Positions 7,811 to 14,649 are shown, counted from the first letter of the stretch. The stretch is DNA of 14,763 nt from Acanthamoeba sp. SK_2022b (GCA_027943245.1 JANDJZ010001356.1:1-14763); one strand, 5' to 3'. Notes: generated from the letters alone by a model not told the origin. Numbers and translations: made by a program.

Positions 7811-9511
7811 ATGAGTGGCACGCAGACCTTCGACCACGACGTGGTCGTCATCGGCTCGGGGTTCGGAGGCAGCGTCGCGGCGCTGCGCCTGGTGGAGAAG
7901 GGCTACTCGGTGGCCGTGCTCGAGGCCGGCCGCCGGTTCCGCGACGAGGACTTCGCCAAGAGCTCGTGGAGCCTGCGCGACTTCCTGTGGGCGCCCGCGG
8001 TCGGCTGCTTCGGCATCCAGCGCATCGACCGGCTCCGCGACGTGCTCATCCTGTCCGGGGCGGGCGTGGGCGGTGGCTCGCTGGTCTACGCCAACACGCT
8101 GTACGAGCCGCTCGACGCGTTCTACCGCGACCCGGCGTGGGGCCACATCACCGACTGGCGCGACGAGCTGGCCCCCTACTACGACCAGGCCAAGCGGATG
8201 CTCGGCGTCTCGGTCTACCCGCGCACGTCCCCGGCCGACACGGTCATGCAGAAGGTCGCGAAGGACATGGGCGTCGCGGACAGCTTCCACTTCGCCCCGG
8301 TGGGCGTGACGTTCGGCGACCCCGGCGCGTCCGTCGACGACCCGTACTTCGGCGGCGTCGGCCCGCAGCGCAACGCGTGCCTGCACTGCGGCGAGTGCAT
8401 GACCGGCTGCCGGCACAACGCCAAGAACACGCTGGTGAAGAACTACCTGTACCTGGCCGAGCGCGCCGGGGCGCAGGTGCACGCGATGACCACGGTGACG
8501 TCGGTGACGCCGCTGCCTGGCGGCGGCTACGAGGTCGTCACGCGGCGCACGGGGCGACCGTGGGCGGGGGAGAGGCGGTACACGGCCGAGCAGGTCGTCC
8601 TGGCCGCGTCCAGCCTCGGCACCCAGCGGCTGCTGCACCGCATGAAGGACGACGGCCGACTGCCGCGGGTCTCGCCGCGGCTGGGCATGCTGACCCGCAC
8701 CAACTCCGAGGCGCTGCTCGGCGCGATCGCGCACGAGGCCGACGTCGACTACACCGAGGGCGTCGCCATCACCTCGTCCATCCACCCCGACGAGCACACC
8801 CACGTCGAGCCCGTCCGGTACGGCCGCGGCTCGAACGCGATGTCGCTGCTGCAGACGGTGCTGACCGACGGCAGCGGCCCGGTCGCGCGCTGGCGGGTCT
8901 GGCTGCGCGAGCTGTGGAGCCAGCGGCGCAACATCCGCCGGCTGTACGACTTCAAGCACTGGAGCGAGCGCACGATCATCGCGCTGGTCATGCAGACCCA
9001 CGACAACTCGATCACGACGTACACCAAGCGCGGGCTGCTCGGCCGGCGCCGGCTGACGTCCAAGCAGGGGCACGGGGCGCCGAACCCGTCGTTCATCCGC
9101 GAGGGGCACGAGGCCGTCCAGCACATGGCCCGGCACATGGGCGGCACGGCCGGCGGCACCATCGGCGAGCCGTTCGACGTCCCGATGACGGCGCACTTCA
9201 TGGGCGGCTGCACGATCGGCGACTCGCCCGAGACCGGTGTCGTGGACCCGTACCACCGGCTGTTCGGCCACCCCGGCCTGCACGTGGTGGACGGCTCGAC
9301 GGTGACGGCGAACCTGGGCGTGAACCCGTCGCTGACGATCACCGCGCAGGCCGAGCGCGCGCTCGCGATGTGGCCCAACCGCGGCGAGGCCGACCCGCGT
9401 CCGCCGCTCGGCGCGGCCTACCGCCGCGTCGAGCCGGTGACCCCCAAGAACCCCGTGGTCCCCGTCGACGCCCCCGCCGCCCTGCGCCTCCCCATCGTGG
9501 ACGTGAGCTAG
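7811..9511 (+). CDS. choD: GMC oxidoreductase, cholesterol oxidase type (ChoD-like)
   Basis: A 566-residue FAD enzyme of the glucose-methanol-choline family. The dinucleotide fold is at the N-terminus (VVVIGSGFGGSVAALRL, GSGFGG at residues 15-20), then GAGVGGGSLVYANTLY. The C-terminal GMC motif includes TAHFMGGCTIGD, VVDGSTVTANLGVNPSLTITAQAERAL and the catalytic Asn. A cluster C190-x2-C193-x2-C196-x3-C200 (CLHCGECMTGC) stands before RHNAKNTLVKNYL. The family is annotated as cholesterol oxidase in mycobacteria, where it follows guaB2-guaB3; activity on sterols is inferred, not shown. There is no signal peptide. ATG at 7811 is chosen because the protein then starts a few residues before the FAD fold; in-frame ATGs at 7799 and 7802 are possible. 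CATGAT 7 nt upstream is a weak leaderless-type -10. The 96-bp gap before it holds nothing else clear. Confidence 0.9.
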   Translation: MSGTQTFDHDVVVIGSGFGGSVAALRLVEKGYSVAVLEAGRRFRDEDFAKSSWSLRDFLWAPAVGCFGIQRIDRLRDVLILSGAGVGGGSLVYANTLYEPLDAFYRDPAWGHITDWRDELAPYYDQAKRMLGVSVYPRTSPADTVMQKVAKDMGVADSFHFAPVGVTFGDPGASVDDPYFGGVGPQRNACLHCGECMTGCRHNAKNTLVKNYLYLAERAGAQVHAMTTVTSVTPLPGGGYEVVTRRTGRPWAGERRYTAEQVVLAASSLGTQRLLHRMKDDGRLPRVSPRLGMLTRTNSEALLGAIAHEADVDYTEGVAITSSIHPDEHTHVEPVRYGRGSNAMSLLQTVLTDGSGPVARWRVWLRELWSQRRNIRRLYDFKHWSERTIIALVMQTHDNSITTYTKRGLLGRRRLTSKQGHGAPNPSFIREGHEAVQHMARHMGGTAGGTIGEPFDVPMTAHFMGGCTIGDSPETGVVDPYHRLFGHPGLHVVDGSTVTANLGVNPSLTITAQAERALAMWPNRGEADPRPPLGAAYRRVEPVTPKNPVVPVDAPAALRLPIVDVS

Positions 9512-9526
9512 GCGCTGTCGGAGTTT

Positions 9527-9552
9527 GGTTTACCTGGCGGCCCAGGTAAACC
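9527..9552. repeat. 26-bp palindrome, left copy
   Basis: Arms GGTTTACCTGG (9527-9537) and CCAGGTAAACC (9542-9552) are exact reverse complements around a CGGC centre. It lies 15 bp after the choD stop, between two convergent genes, so it could form an 11-bp terminator hairpin in either direction. A copy identical at 24 of 26 positions is at 10716-10741, beyond the AbiEi-like gene. Confidence 0.9.
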
Positions 9553-9591
9553 GACAGGTGCACGGCAAATTTGCCTGGCACCTGCCGGTTT
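9548..9591. repeat. 44-nt interrupted inverted repeat
   Basis: Three complementary blocks nest around the AAATTT centre: AAACCG with CGGTTT, CAGGTGC with GCACCTG, and GGCAAA with TTTGCC. They are separated by one and two mismatched positions, so 19 of 22 positions pair. It shares its first five bases with the palindrome at 9527-9552, so the two hairpins cannot form together. It lies 9 bp past the stop of the leftward gene and is a plausible terminator for it, though no clear T tract follows. Confidence 0.8.
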
Positions 9592-9600
9592 CCCTTGCGT

Positions 9601-10569
9601 CTAGGCGGGGGTGGAGTGCCAGCGGCGGGATCGCTCGAGCGCGGCACGGATCCGCGCCGCAGTCCTCGGTCGCGCGTCCGTCGCCAGGTCGCGCCACGTC
9701 CAGCGCGAGACGCCGAGACCGGTGTCCCGGATACGGTCCTCACGCTCCTTCTCGGCCACCAGCGTCGCGACGGGGTCGGACGACCACGGGTTCTGCCGCC
9801 CGTACTTGACGAGGCCGTCGAACTCGCCGACGTGGTGCCAGTCCAGCCACCCGGCGTCAACGACGCCGACCAGGCCGGCCGCGTCGTGCACCGGCACCTG
9901 GCAGGTCGGGCGGGGCAGACCCTGCTCCCAGCACATGAACAGACTGCGCGCCTCCCCGGCCGTGTGGCACCCCGGGTCGGCCAGGCTCAGACCGAGGCGG
10001 GCCGTCCGCATCCCCGGCCGTCTGCTCAGTCGCCGGACGGCGTCGAGCAGGGAGGGCTCGTCGGCTCGACCATCGCGCAGGGCGCTGCAGGCGACCACCA
10101 TCGCTCCCTCGACGCTTGCGAGACAGGCGGACTCGACGACGGCCCGTGGGGCCGCGACCGTGAGCGCGCCGTCGATGCGGACCAGCTCGTCGTCGTCCGG
10201 GGCTCCCTCGTGCTGCACGACCCCGCTGTCGGTCCGGCCCCGATGTGCTCCCCGCGCGGTGACGTGGACGGTCGCGAGGTCGGTGCCGTGGAGGTCGAGG
10301 CCATGAAGGGCAGCGGCAGAGGTGTGCGAGGCGACGTACCCGTCACCGAGCCGGTGCAACGTCGCGCGCGTCCGGATCGCCAGCTCCTGGACGTTCGTCG
10401 CGGCACGCCACGTCGTCGTCGGCGCGTAGGCCCCGTGCCGCATGCGAGTCAGGCGGGTGGACCGCAGCCAGGCTCCCAGCGCGTCGTCCGTGACGCCGAC
10501 GGCTAGTGCCTGGCGGCGGAGGAAGAAGCCGCCTCGGCGCTCGGCAAGTAGGAGGAGGGCATCGAGCAT
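9601..10569 (-). CDS. AbiEi-like winged-helix protein with C-terminal nuclease-like domain
   Basis: A 322-residue minus-strand protein. Residues 1-55 (LLLLAERRGGFFLRRQALAVGVTDDALGAWLRSTRLTRMRHGAYAP) look like the AbiEi-type winged helix-turn-helix of type IV antitoxins. A middle region includes SHTSAAALHGLDL and HVTARG. The C-terminus has GEARSLF (Glu206), GVVDAGWLDWHHVGEFDG with Asp238, Glu249 and Asp251, then Lys255 and EKEREDRIRDTG. This spacing resembles the DUF559/Vsr-like PD-(D/E)xK group. Such proteins are common and often solitary in actinobacteria; their function is unproven. No AbiEii toxin partner is next to it. ATG at 10569 is chosen because it opens the winged-helix domain; there is no clear Shine-Dalgarno. 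Base composition (73% GC in one counted line) matches the chromosome. Palindromes flank it on both sides. Confidence 0.8.
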   Translation of the reverse strand: MLDALLLLAERRGGFFLRRQALAVGVTDDALGAWLRSTRLTRMRHGAYAPTTTWRAATNVQELAIRTRATLHRLGDGYVASHTSAAALHGLDLHGTDLATVHVTARGAHRGRTDSGVVQHEGAPDDDELVRIDGALTVAAPRAVVESACLASVEGAMVVACSALRDGRADEPSLLDAVRRLSRRPGMRTARLGLSLADPGCHTAGEARSLFMCWEQGLPRPTCQVPVHDAAGLVGVVDAGWLDWHHVGEFDGLVKYGRQNPWSSDPVATLVAEKEREDRIRDTGLGVSRWTWRDLATDARPRTAARIRAALERSRRWHSTPA

Positions 10570-10682
10570 GACTTGAGGATCGCGCCGGCGGGCGCGGGTC
10601 GTGCTCCCCGGAGCACGCGCCTGTGTGCAGCACGGTCGTCCGGCTGAGCCTGGGGACACCGGTCATGGCCCCAGGCGTCCTC

Positions 10683-10714
10683 GACGGCCCCAGGACGGCA
10701 GACCTGGGGCCGTC
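10683..10714. repeat. 12-bp perfect stem-loop
   Basis: GACGGCCCCAGG (10683-10694) pairs perfectly with CCTGGGGCCGTC (10703-10714) around an 8-nt loop, ACGGCAGA. It contains the second half-site pair of the array and ends one base before the 26-bp palindrome. Confidence 0.85.
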
Positions 10715-10715
10715 G

Positions 10716-10741
10716 GGTTTACCTGGGGCCCCAGGTAAACC
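10716..10741. repeat. 26-bp perfect palindrome, right copy
   Basis: Arms GGTTTACCTGGGG and CCCCAGGTAAACC are exact reverse complements with no spacer. It is 24/26 identical to the copy at 9527-9552, differing only at two central bases. It lies 147 bp before the start of the leftward gene and 188 bp before guaA, so it is not a terminator of either gene. Confidence 0.92.
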
Positions 10742-10756
10742 AGGCCCCCACACGCA

Positions 10757-10797
10757 GCAGAGCCCGGCCGGGAGGGAGGTCACGGACCGGGCTCTGC
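10757..10797. repeat. 11-bp stem-loop, possible terminator
   Basis: GCAGAGCCCGG (10757-10767) pairs with CCGGGCTCTGC (10787-10797) around a 19-nt loop. Strong GC stems without a T tract often act as terminators in actinobacteria. No gene now ends just before it on either strand; choD, if the AbiEi-like cassette were absent, would be the nearest candidate. It could instead be part of a guaA leader if a promoter lies further upstream. Confidence 0.65.
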
Positions 10798-10799
10798 AG

Positions 10800-10823
10800 G
10801 GCATCCGGTGGGAACCGGGTGCC
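10800..10823. repeat. 10-bp hairpin with GGGA loop
   Basis: GGCATCCGGT (10800-10809) pairs with ACCGGGTGCC (10814-10823), with one T-G wobble, around loop GGGA. It follows the 10757-10797 hairpin directly. A purine-rich run (GGGAGGGAGAGG, 10833-10844) comes next but has no ATG or GTG at a useful distance. Confidence 0.6.
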
Positions 10824-10917
10824 TGATCCAACGGGAGGGAGAGGTTGTCAGATCACCTCGTCCAACGACCCGTCGTCGCGCGCGGTTACGGCCGCCGGGC
10901 GAGAAGTTCGGCCCCGA

Positions 10918-10923
10918 TAGACT
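10918..10923 (+). promoter_or_regulatory. Candidate guaA -10 box (TAGACT), leaderless type
   Basis: TAGACT fits TAnnnT and ends 6 nt before the guaA GTG at 10930, so transcription would start at the initiation codon. The surrounding string from GATAG to GTG is nearly identical to that before the SEC-C gene at 14650. No -35 element is evident. Confidence 0.5.
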
Positions 10924-10929
10924 TCCCGG

Positions 10930-11973
10930 GTGACCGCCGCGCAGACAGACCACGACCTCGTCCTCGTCGTCGACTTCGGTGCCCAGTACGCCCAGCTCAT
11001 CGCGCGCCGCGTGCGCGAGGCGAACGTGTACTCCGAGATCGTCCCGCACACGATGTCCGCCGACGAGATGCTCGCGAAGAAGCCCGCGGCGATCATCCTG
11101 TCCGGCGGACCCTCGTCGGTGTACGAGCCCGGCGCCCCGCAGCTCGACGCCCGACTGGTCGACGGCACCGTCCCGGCGTTCGGCATCTGCTACGGCTTCC
11201 AGGCCATGGCGCAGGCGCTCGGCGGCACCGTCGCCCACAGCGGCCAGCGCGAGTTCGGACGCACGCCGGTCGAGGTGATCGAGCCCGGCGTCCTGCTCGG
11301 CGCCGTGCCCACCGCGCTGACGTCGTGGATGTCGCACGGGGACGAGGTCGTCGCCGCCCCCGAGGGCTTCACCGTCAACGCCCGCTCGCCGCGCGCCACG
11401 GTCGCCGCGTTCGAGCACCTGGGCCGCAAGATCGCCGGCGTCCAGTGGCACCCCGAGGTCATGCACTCCGAGCACGGCCAGAAGATCCTCGAGCACTTCC
11501 TCGTCGACATCGCCGGCTGCCGCCAGACCTGGACGAGCGCCAACATCGTCGAGGAGCAGGTCGCGCTCATCCGCGAGCAGGTCGGCGACGCGCGCGTCAT
11601 CTCGGCCCTGTCCGGCGGCGTCGACTCGGCCGTCTCGACCGCCCTCGTCCAGCGCGCCATCGGCGACCAGCTCACCGCCGTCTTCGTCGACCACGGCCTG
11701 CTGCGCAAGGGCGAGGCCGAGCAGGTCGAGCAGGACTACGTCGCGGCCACCGGCGTCGACCTCAAGGTCGTCGACGCCTCCGAGCAGTTCCTCGGCTTCC
11801 TCGAGGGCGTCAGCGACCCCGAGCAGAAGCGCAAGATCATCGGCCGCGAGTTCATCCGCGTCTTCGAGCAGGCCGAGCGCGAGGTGCTGGCCACGCCCGG
11901 TCCGCCGGTGAAGTTCCTCGTCCAGGGCACGCTCTACCCGGACGTCGTGGAGTCCGGAGGCGGCGAGGGCGCG

Positions 11974-12005
<32 letters not shown>

Positions 12006-12498
12006 GCTCCCGGACGACCTGCAGTTCAGCCTCATCGAGCCGCTGCGCACGCTGTTCAAGGACGAGGTCCGCGAGGTCGGCCGCCAGCTCGGCATCCCCG
12101 AGGCGATCGTCGGCCGGCACCCGTTCCCCGGCCCGGGCCTGGCGATCCGCATCGTCGGTGCCGTGGACGCCGAGCGGCTGCGCATCCTGCGCGAGGCCGA
12201 CGCGATCGTCCGCGAGGAGACCACGAAGGCCGGCCTCGACGGCGACATCTGGCAGTTCCCGGTCGTGCTGCTGGCGGACGTCCGCTCGGTCGGCGTCCAG
12301 GGCGACGGTCGCACGTACGGCCACCCGATCGTGCTGCGTCCGGTCTCCAGCGAGGACGCCATGACCGCCGACTGGAGCCGCCTGCCCTACGAGGTCCTGG
12401 AGCGGATCTCCACGCGCATCACCAACGAGGTGGACGAGGTCAACCGCGTCGTGCTCGACGTGACCAGCAAGCCGCCCGGAACCATCGAGTGGGAGTGA
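10930..12498 (+). CDS. guaA: GMP synthase (glutamine-hydrolysing)
   Basis: A 522-residue enzyme that makes GMP from XMP, ATP and glutamine, the last step of guanine nucleotide synthesis. The N-terminal class I glutamine amidotransferase domain (about 1-195) has the nucleophile Cys87 in [10 protein letters not shown] and the His174/Glu176 pair in [13 protein letters not shown]. The ATP pyrophosphatase domain begins with the P-loop SGGVDS (228-233), followed by [13 protein letters not shown]. The C-terminal dimerisation domain ends [11 protein letters not shown], typical of the family. Length is normal and nothing is broken. The GTG at 10930 is supported by the domain start ([22 protein letters not shown]) and the adjacent -10 box. 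It stands apart from guaB/guaB3 in the same window. Confidence 0.98.
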
Positions 12499-12572
12499 GC
12501 GCGGCCTAGGCGTCAGCCTTGGCATGAAAGTGTGCCATCCTTCTCGTGGCTGGCGTCGACGGACGGAGGCTG

Positions 12573-13271
12573 ATGCTCAGCACGCTCTTGCCTGGTGTCC
12601 GTGAGATTCGTACTCCTTTGGCAGTCGGGTATGCGTGGCTGCTGCTTGCGTGGACGTTGTGGGGGTGGCAGAGCCCGCCGGCTTTTCTGCTGGCGCATGA
12701 CATGCTCCGCAATCTGTACGGAGCCAGCCAGTATTTAGGCGTCACTGCGTCCCTCGTCGCGGCTAGCGTGCTGGCGTACTTGCTTGGGGCAGTGGTGAGC
12801 TTGCCTATCCAGTCGCGTGCGGCAGAACGCGTCTTTGAGTTCTGTTCCTGGTCTAGTGATGTGCAGGCGACACAGAAGGACTATCGGGACCAGTTGAGTC
12901 GTTGGTACGAACGCGGCTTTCAAACGATCACGGGGCTTCCGCCCCACGAATTCGATGAGGCGGAAACCAGCCTGAGCCGGAAATGGGCTGCTCCGACTAG
13001 TGATCTTCGTCAGCGGCTCTTGGTCGAGAGTCCGGAATTGTTCGCGGAGTATGACCGGTTGGCCGCAGAGGCCGAGTTTCGCATCAATATGGCCGTCGTG
13101 TTGCTGGCGTGGGCCATGGCGGTCGGGTTCAGGGTTGTTTGGTATGTCGGGATCGCGGTCGGGTTCTTTGGTGTCGTCCTGGTGGTTCAGGGAGTGCTGC
13201 GCGGAGCGCGATCGATCTCAGTTATTCACCATGCCGTACTCAATGGGAAGATCAGCCACCCGTTGAAATGA
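12573..13271 (+). CDS. Four-helix membrane protein of unknown function, low GC
   Basis: A 232-residue protein I do not recognise. It has two N-terminal membrane segments (about 15-33 and 54-78), a charged, mostly helical soluble middle (79-169, with a possible coiled-coil around DYRDQLSRWYERGFQ), and two more segments near 171-188 and 189-209 with a short C-terminal tail. Both tails are probably on the same side. Three counted 60-base lines give 57-60% GC, against 78% in a line of guaA, and T or A at third codon positions is common; this indicates recent acquisition. ATG at 12573 has GGAGG only 3 nt before it; a GTG at 12546 would add nine residues. TTGGCA at about 12520 is a possible -35. 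It starts 75 bp after guaA and ends 12 bp before the convergent nhaA stop. Confidence 0.75.
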   Translation: MLSTLLPGVREIRTPLAVGYAWLLLAWTLWGWQSPPAFLLAHDMLRNLYGASQYLGVTASLVAASVLAYLLGAVVSLPIQSRAAERVFEFCSWSSDVQATQKDYRDQLSRWYERGFQTITGLPPHEFDEAETSLSRKWAAPTSDLRQRLLVESPELFAEYDRLAAEAEFRINMAVVLLAWAMAVGFRVVWYVGIAVGFFGVVLVVQGVLRGARSISVIHHAVLNGKISHPLK

Positions 13272-13283
13272 GTGTCGCAGTCG

Positions 13284-14558
13284 TCAGTCCTCGCGGCGCT
13301 GGTAGACGTCCGGGATGCCGTCGGCGTCGTCGTCGCGGGCCTCCTCGGCCGCGAGGCGCGCGTAGTGCTTGTCGCGGGCCCGCAGCACGATCGTCGCGCC
13401 GACCACCGACAGCAGCGTGCCGCTGAGGACGCCGAGCTTGGCCTCCTCGCCCAGCAGGGTGCCGGCGCCGTAGGCCAGCTCGCCGATCAGCAGCGAGACG
13501 GTGAACCCGATGCCGGCGAGCATGGCCAGGCCGACGACGTCGATCCACGCCACGCCGTCGCCCAGCTTGGCCCGGGTGAAGGTGGCGAGCACCCAGGTCG
13601 TGAGGGTGATGCCGACGGTCTTGCCCACGAGCAGGCCGAGCATGACGCCGAGCGCGACGGGGGTCGTGAGCGCGTCCACCGCCTCCGACGGCGAGCCGAC
13701 GGCCACGCCGGCGGCGAAGAACGCGAAGACGGGCACGGCGAAGCCGGACGAGAACGGACGCGCGAGGTGCTCGAGGTGCTCGGCCAGACCGGGCCCGTCC
13801 TGGCCGTCGCGGCGCATCACCGGCACGGTGAAGGCCAGCAGGACGCCGGCGACGGTCGCGTGGACGCCCGACGCGTGGACGAGCGCCCAGGTGAGCGCGC
13901 CCAGCGGCAGCAGCAGCCACAGCGAGTAGCGGCGCTTCTGGACGAGCACGCCGTAGACCGCCAGCGGGACGAGCGCGAGCGCGAGCCACTGCAGGTGCAG
14001 CTCGGAGGTGTAGAAGATCGCGATGACGCAGATGGCCAGCAGGTCGTCGACCACGGCGAGCGTCAGCAGGAAGGTGCGCAGCGCGGTCGGCAGGTGGCTG
14101 CCGACGACGGCCAGGATCGCCAGCGCGAACGCGATGTCGGTGGCGGTCGGGATGGCCCAGCCCTCCAGCGCACCGCCCCAGTTCAGCGCCACGAAGACGA
14201 GGGCCGGCACGACCATGCCGCCGACGGCGGCGAGCACGGGCAGCACCGCGCGTCCCGGGTCGCGCAGGTCGCCGGCGACGAACTCGCGCTTGAGCTCGAG
14301 GCCGGCGACGAAGAAGAACACCGCGAGCAGGCCGTCGGCCGCCCAGGTTCCGAGGCTCAGGTCCAGGTGCAGCGCGTGCGGTCCGACGACGGTGTCGCGC
14401 AGCGACTCGTAGCCGGCGCCGACGACGTTGGCGCAGACGAGGCCGAGCAGGCCGGCGGCGATGAGCAGGAACCCGCCCACGGTCTCGGTGCGCAGGACGT
14501 CGGCGATGCGGCGGGCCTCGGGCCAGGTACCGGGCGAGAAGATCTGGGTGCGGGCCAC
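13284..14558 (-). CDS. nhaA: Na+/H+ antiporter NhaA
   Basis: A 424-residue inner-membrane sodium/proton antiporter with the multi-helix NhaA fold; it exchanges protons for Na+ and supports pH and salt tolerance. Key features: [23 protein letters not shown], the antiporter aspartates Asp141 ([10 protein letters not shown]), Asp171 and Asp172 ([10 protein letters not shown]), and Lys313 in [10 protein letters not shown], matching E. coli Asp133, Asp163, Asp164 and Lys300. The N-terminus [24 protein letters not shown] is the actinobacterial form. GTG at 14558 is chosen because AAGGAG stands 5 nt before it; an in-frame ATG at 14621 would add 21 unlikely residues. The acidic tail [16 protein letters not shown] (409-424) is unusual and looks like a calcium-binding loop. 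The gene converges on the low-GC membrane gene and diverges from the SEC-C gene. Confidence 0.97.
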   Translation of the reverse strand: MARTQIFSPGTWPEARRIADVLRTETVGGFLLIAAGLLGLVCANVVGAGYESLRDTVVGPHALHLDLSLGTWAADGLLAVFFFVAGLELKREFVAGDLRDPGRAVLPVLAAVGGMVVPALVFVALNWGGALEGWAIPTATDIAFALAILAVVGSHLPTALRTFLLTLAVVDDLLAICVIAIFYTSELHLQWLALALVPLAVYGVLVQKRRYSLWLLLPLGALTWALVHASGVHATVAGVLLAFTVPVMRRDGQDGPGLAEHLEHLARPFSSGFAVPVFAFFAAGVAVGSPSEAVDALTTPVALGVMLGLLVGKTVGITLTTWVLATFTRAKLGDGVAWIDVVGLAMLAGIGFTVSLLIGELAYGAGTLLGEEAKLGVLSGTLLSVVGATIVLRARDKHYARLAAEEARDDDADGIPDVYQRRED

Positions 14559-14563
14559 GGGGG

Positions 14564-14569
14564 CTCCTT
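14564..14569 (-). promoter_or_regulatory. nhaA Shine-Dalgarno AAGGAG
   Basis: AAGGAG on the minus strand lies 5 nt before the GTG at 14558. It decides that start over the in-frame ATG at 14621. Confidence 0.75.
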
Positions 14570-14619
14570 CAGGGGTCGGCGACGGGATGCCGACCAGACT
14601 TCCCGGCTCACCTGCGTCC

Positions 14620-14625
14620 ATCGTA
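14620..14625 (-). promoter_or_regulatory. Candidate nhaA -10 box (TACGAT)
   Basis: TACGAT on the minus strand fits TAnnnT and would give a leader of roughly 55 nt before the nhaA GTG. It lies 12 bp from the divergent -10 box at 14638-14643, so the two promoters would compete for space. No -35 is clear. Confidence 0.4.
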
Positions 14626-14637
14626 TCGAGCCGTCGA

Positions 14638-14643
14638 TAGCCT
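14638..14643 (+). promoter_or_regulatory. Candidate -10 box (TAGCCT), leaderless type
   Basis: TAGCCT ends 6 nt before the GTG at 14650, the same geometry as TAGACT before guaA. The GATAG-n-CT-n-CCCGG-GTG string is shared by both genes. Confidence 0.5.
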
Positions 14644-14649
14644 GCCCGG

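Larger units (their letters stand above)
10648..10741. repeat. Array of six CCTGGGG/CCCCAGG half-sites
   Basis: CCTGGGG begins at 10649, 10703 and 10722; its reverse complement CCCCAGG begins at 10669, 10688 and 10729. They form three consecutive inverted pairs. Start-to-start steps are 20, 19, 15, 19 and 7 bp. The first pair extends to GCCTGGGG/CCCCAGGC with a 13-nt spacer; the third pair is the core of the 26-bp palindrome. Six exact 7-mers within 87 bp is far above chance even at this GC content. It could be an operator array or a set of RNA hairpins. Confidence 0.8.
10570..10929. other. Divergent intergenic region rich in inverted repeats
   Basis: This 360-bp stretch separates the leftward AbiEi-like gene from guaA. 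I see no gene in it. It holds the CCTGGGG/CCCCAGG half-site array (10648-10735), a 12-bp stem-loop and a perfect 26-bp palindrome within that array, two further hairpins (10757-10797 and 10800-10823), and the guaA -10 box. No convincing promoter for the leftward gene was found. Confidence 0.8.

Noticed and set aside
5327..9283. A 1318-codon minus-strand open frame across the molybdenum hydroxylase and choD genes
   Set aside because: It lies antisense to genes with clear catalytic motifs; long antisense frames are expected at this GC content, and its translation is low-complexity Arg/Val/Gly/Asp-rich with no domain.
9514..9521. Possible target-site duplication: GCTGTCGG before the left palindrome and GCCGTCGG (10709-10716) before the right one
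   Set aside because: Seven of eight bases match, but the distance to the palindrome differs by six bases and the right copy lies inside the 12-bp stem-loop, so chance is likely.
10845..12509. Long plus-strand frame starting at TTG 10845 and overlapping all of guaA
   Set aside because: It is an Arg-rich shifted reading of guaA; although GGGAGGGAGAGG precedes it, the codons have no sense of their own.
12484..13290. Duplicated attachment site flanking the low-GC gene at the guaA 3' end
   Set aside because: Only GGGAGTG recurs (near 13188), too short to be meaningful; no longer copy of the guaA end was found, so integration at guaA stays a hypothesis.
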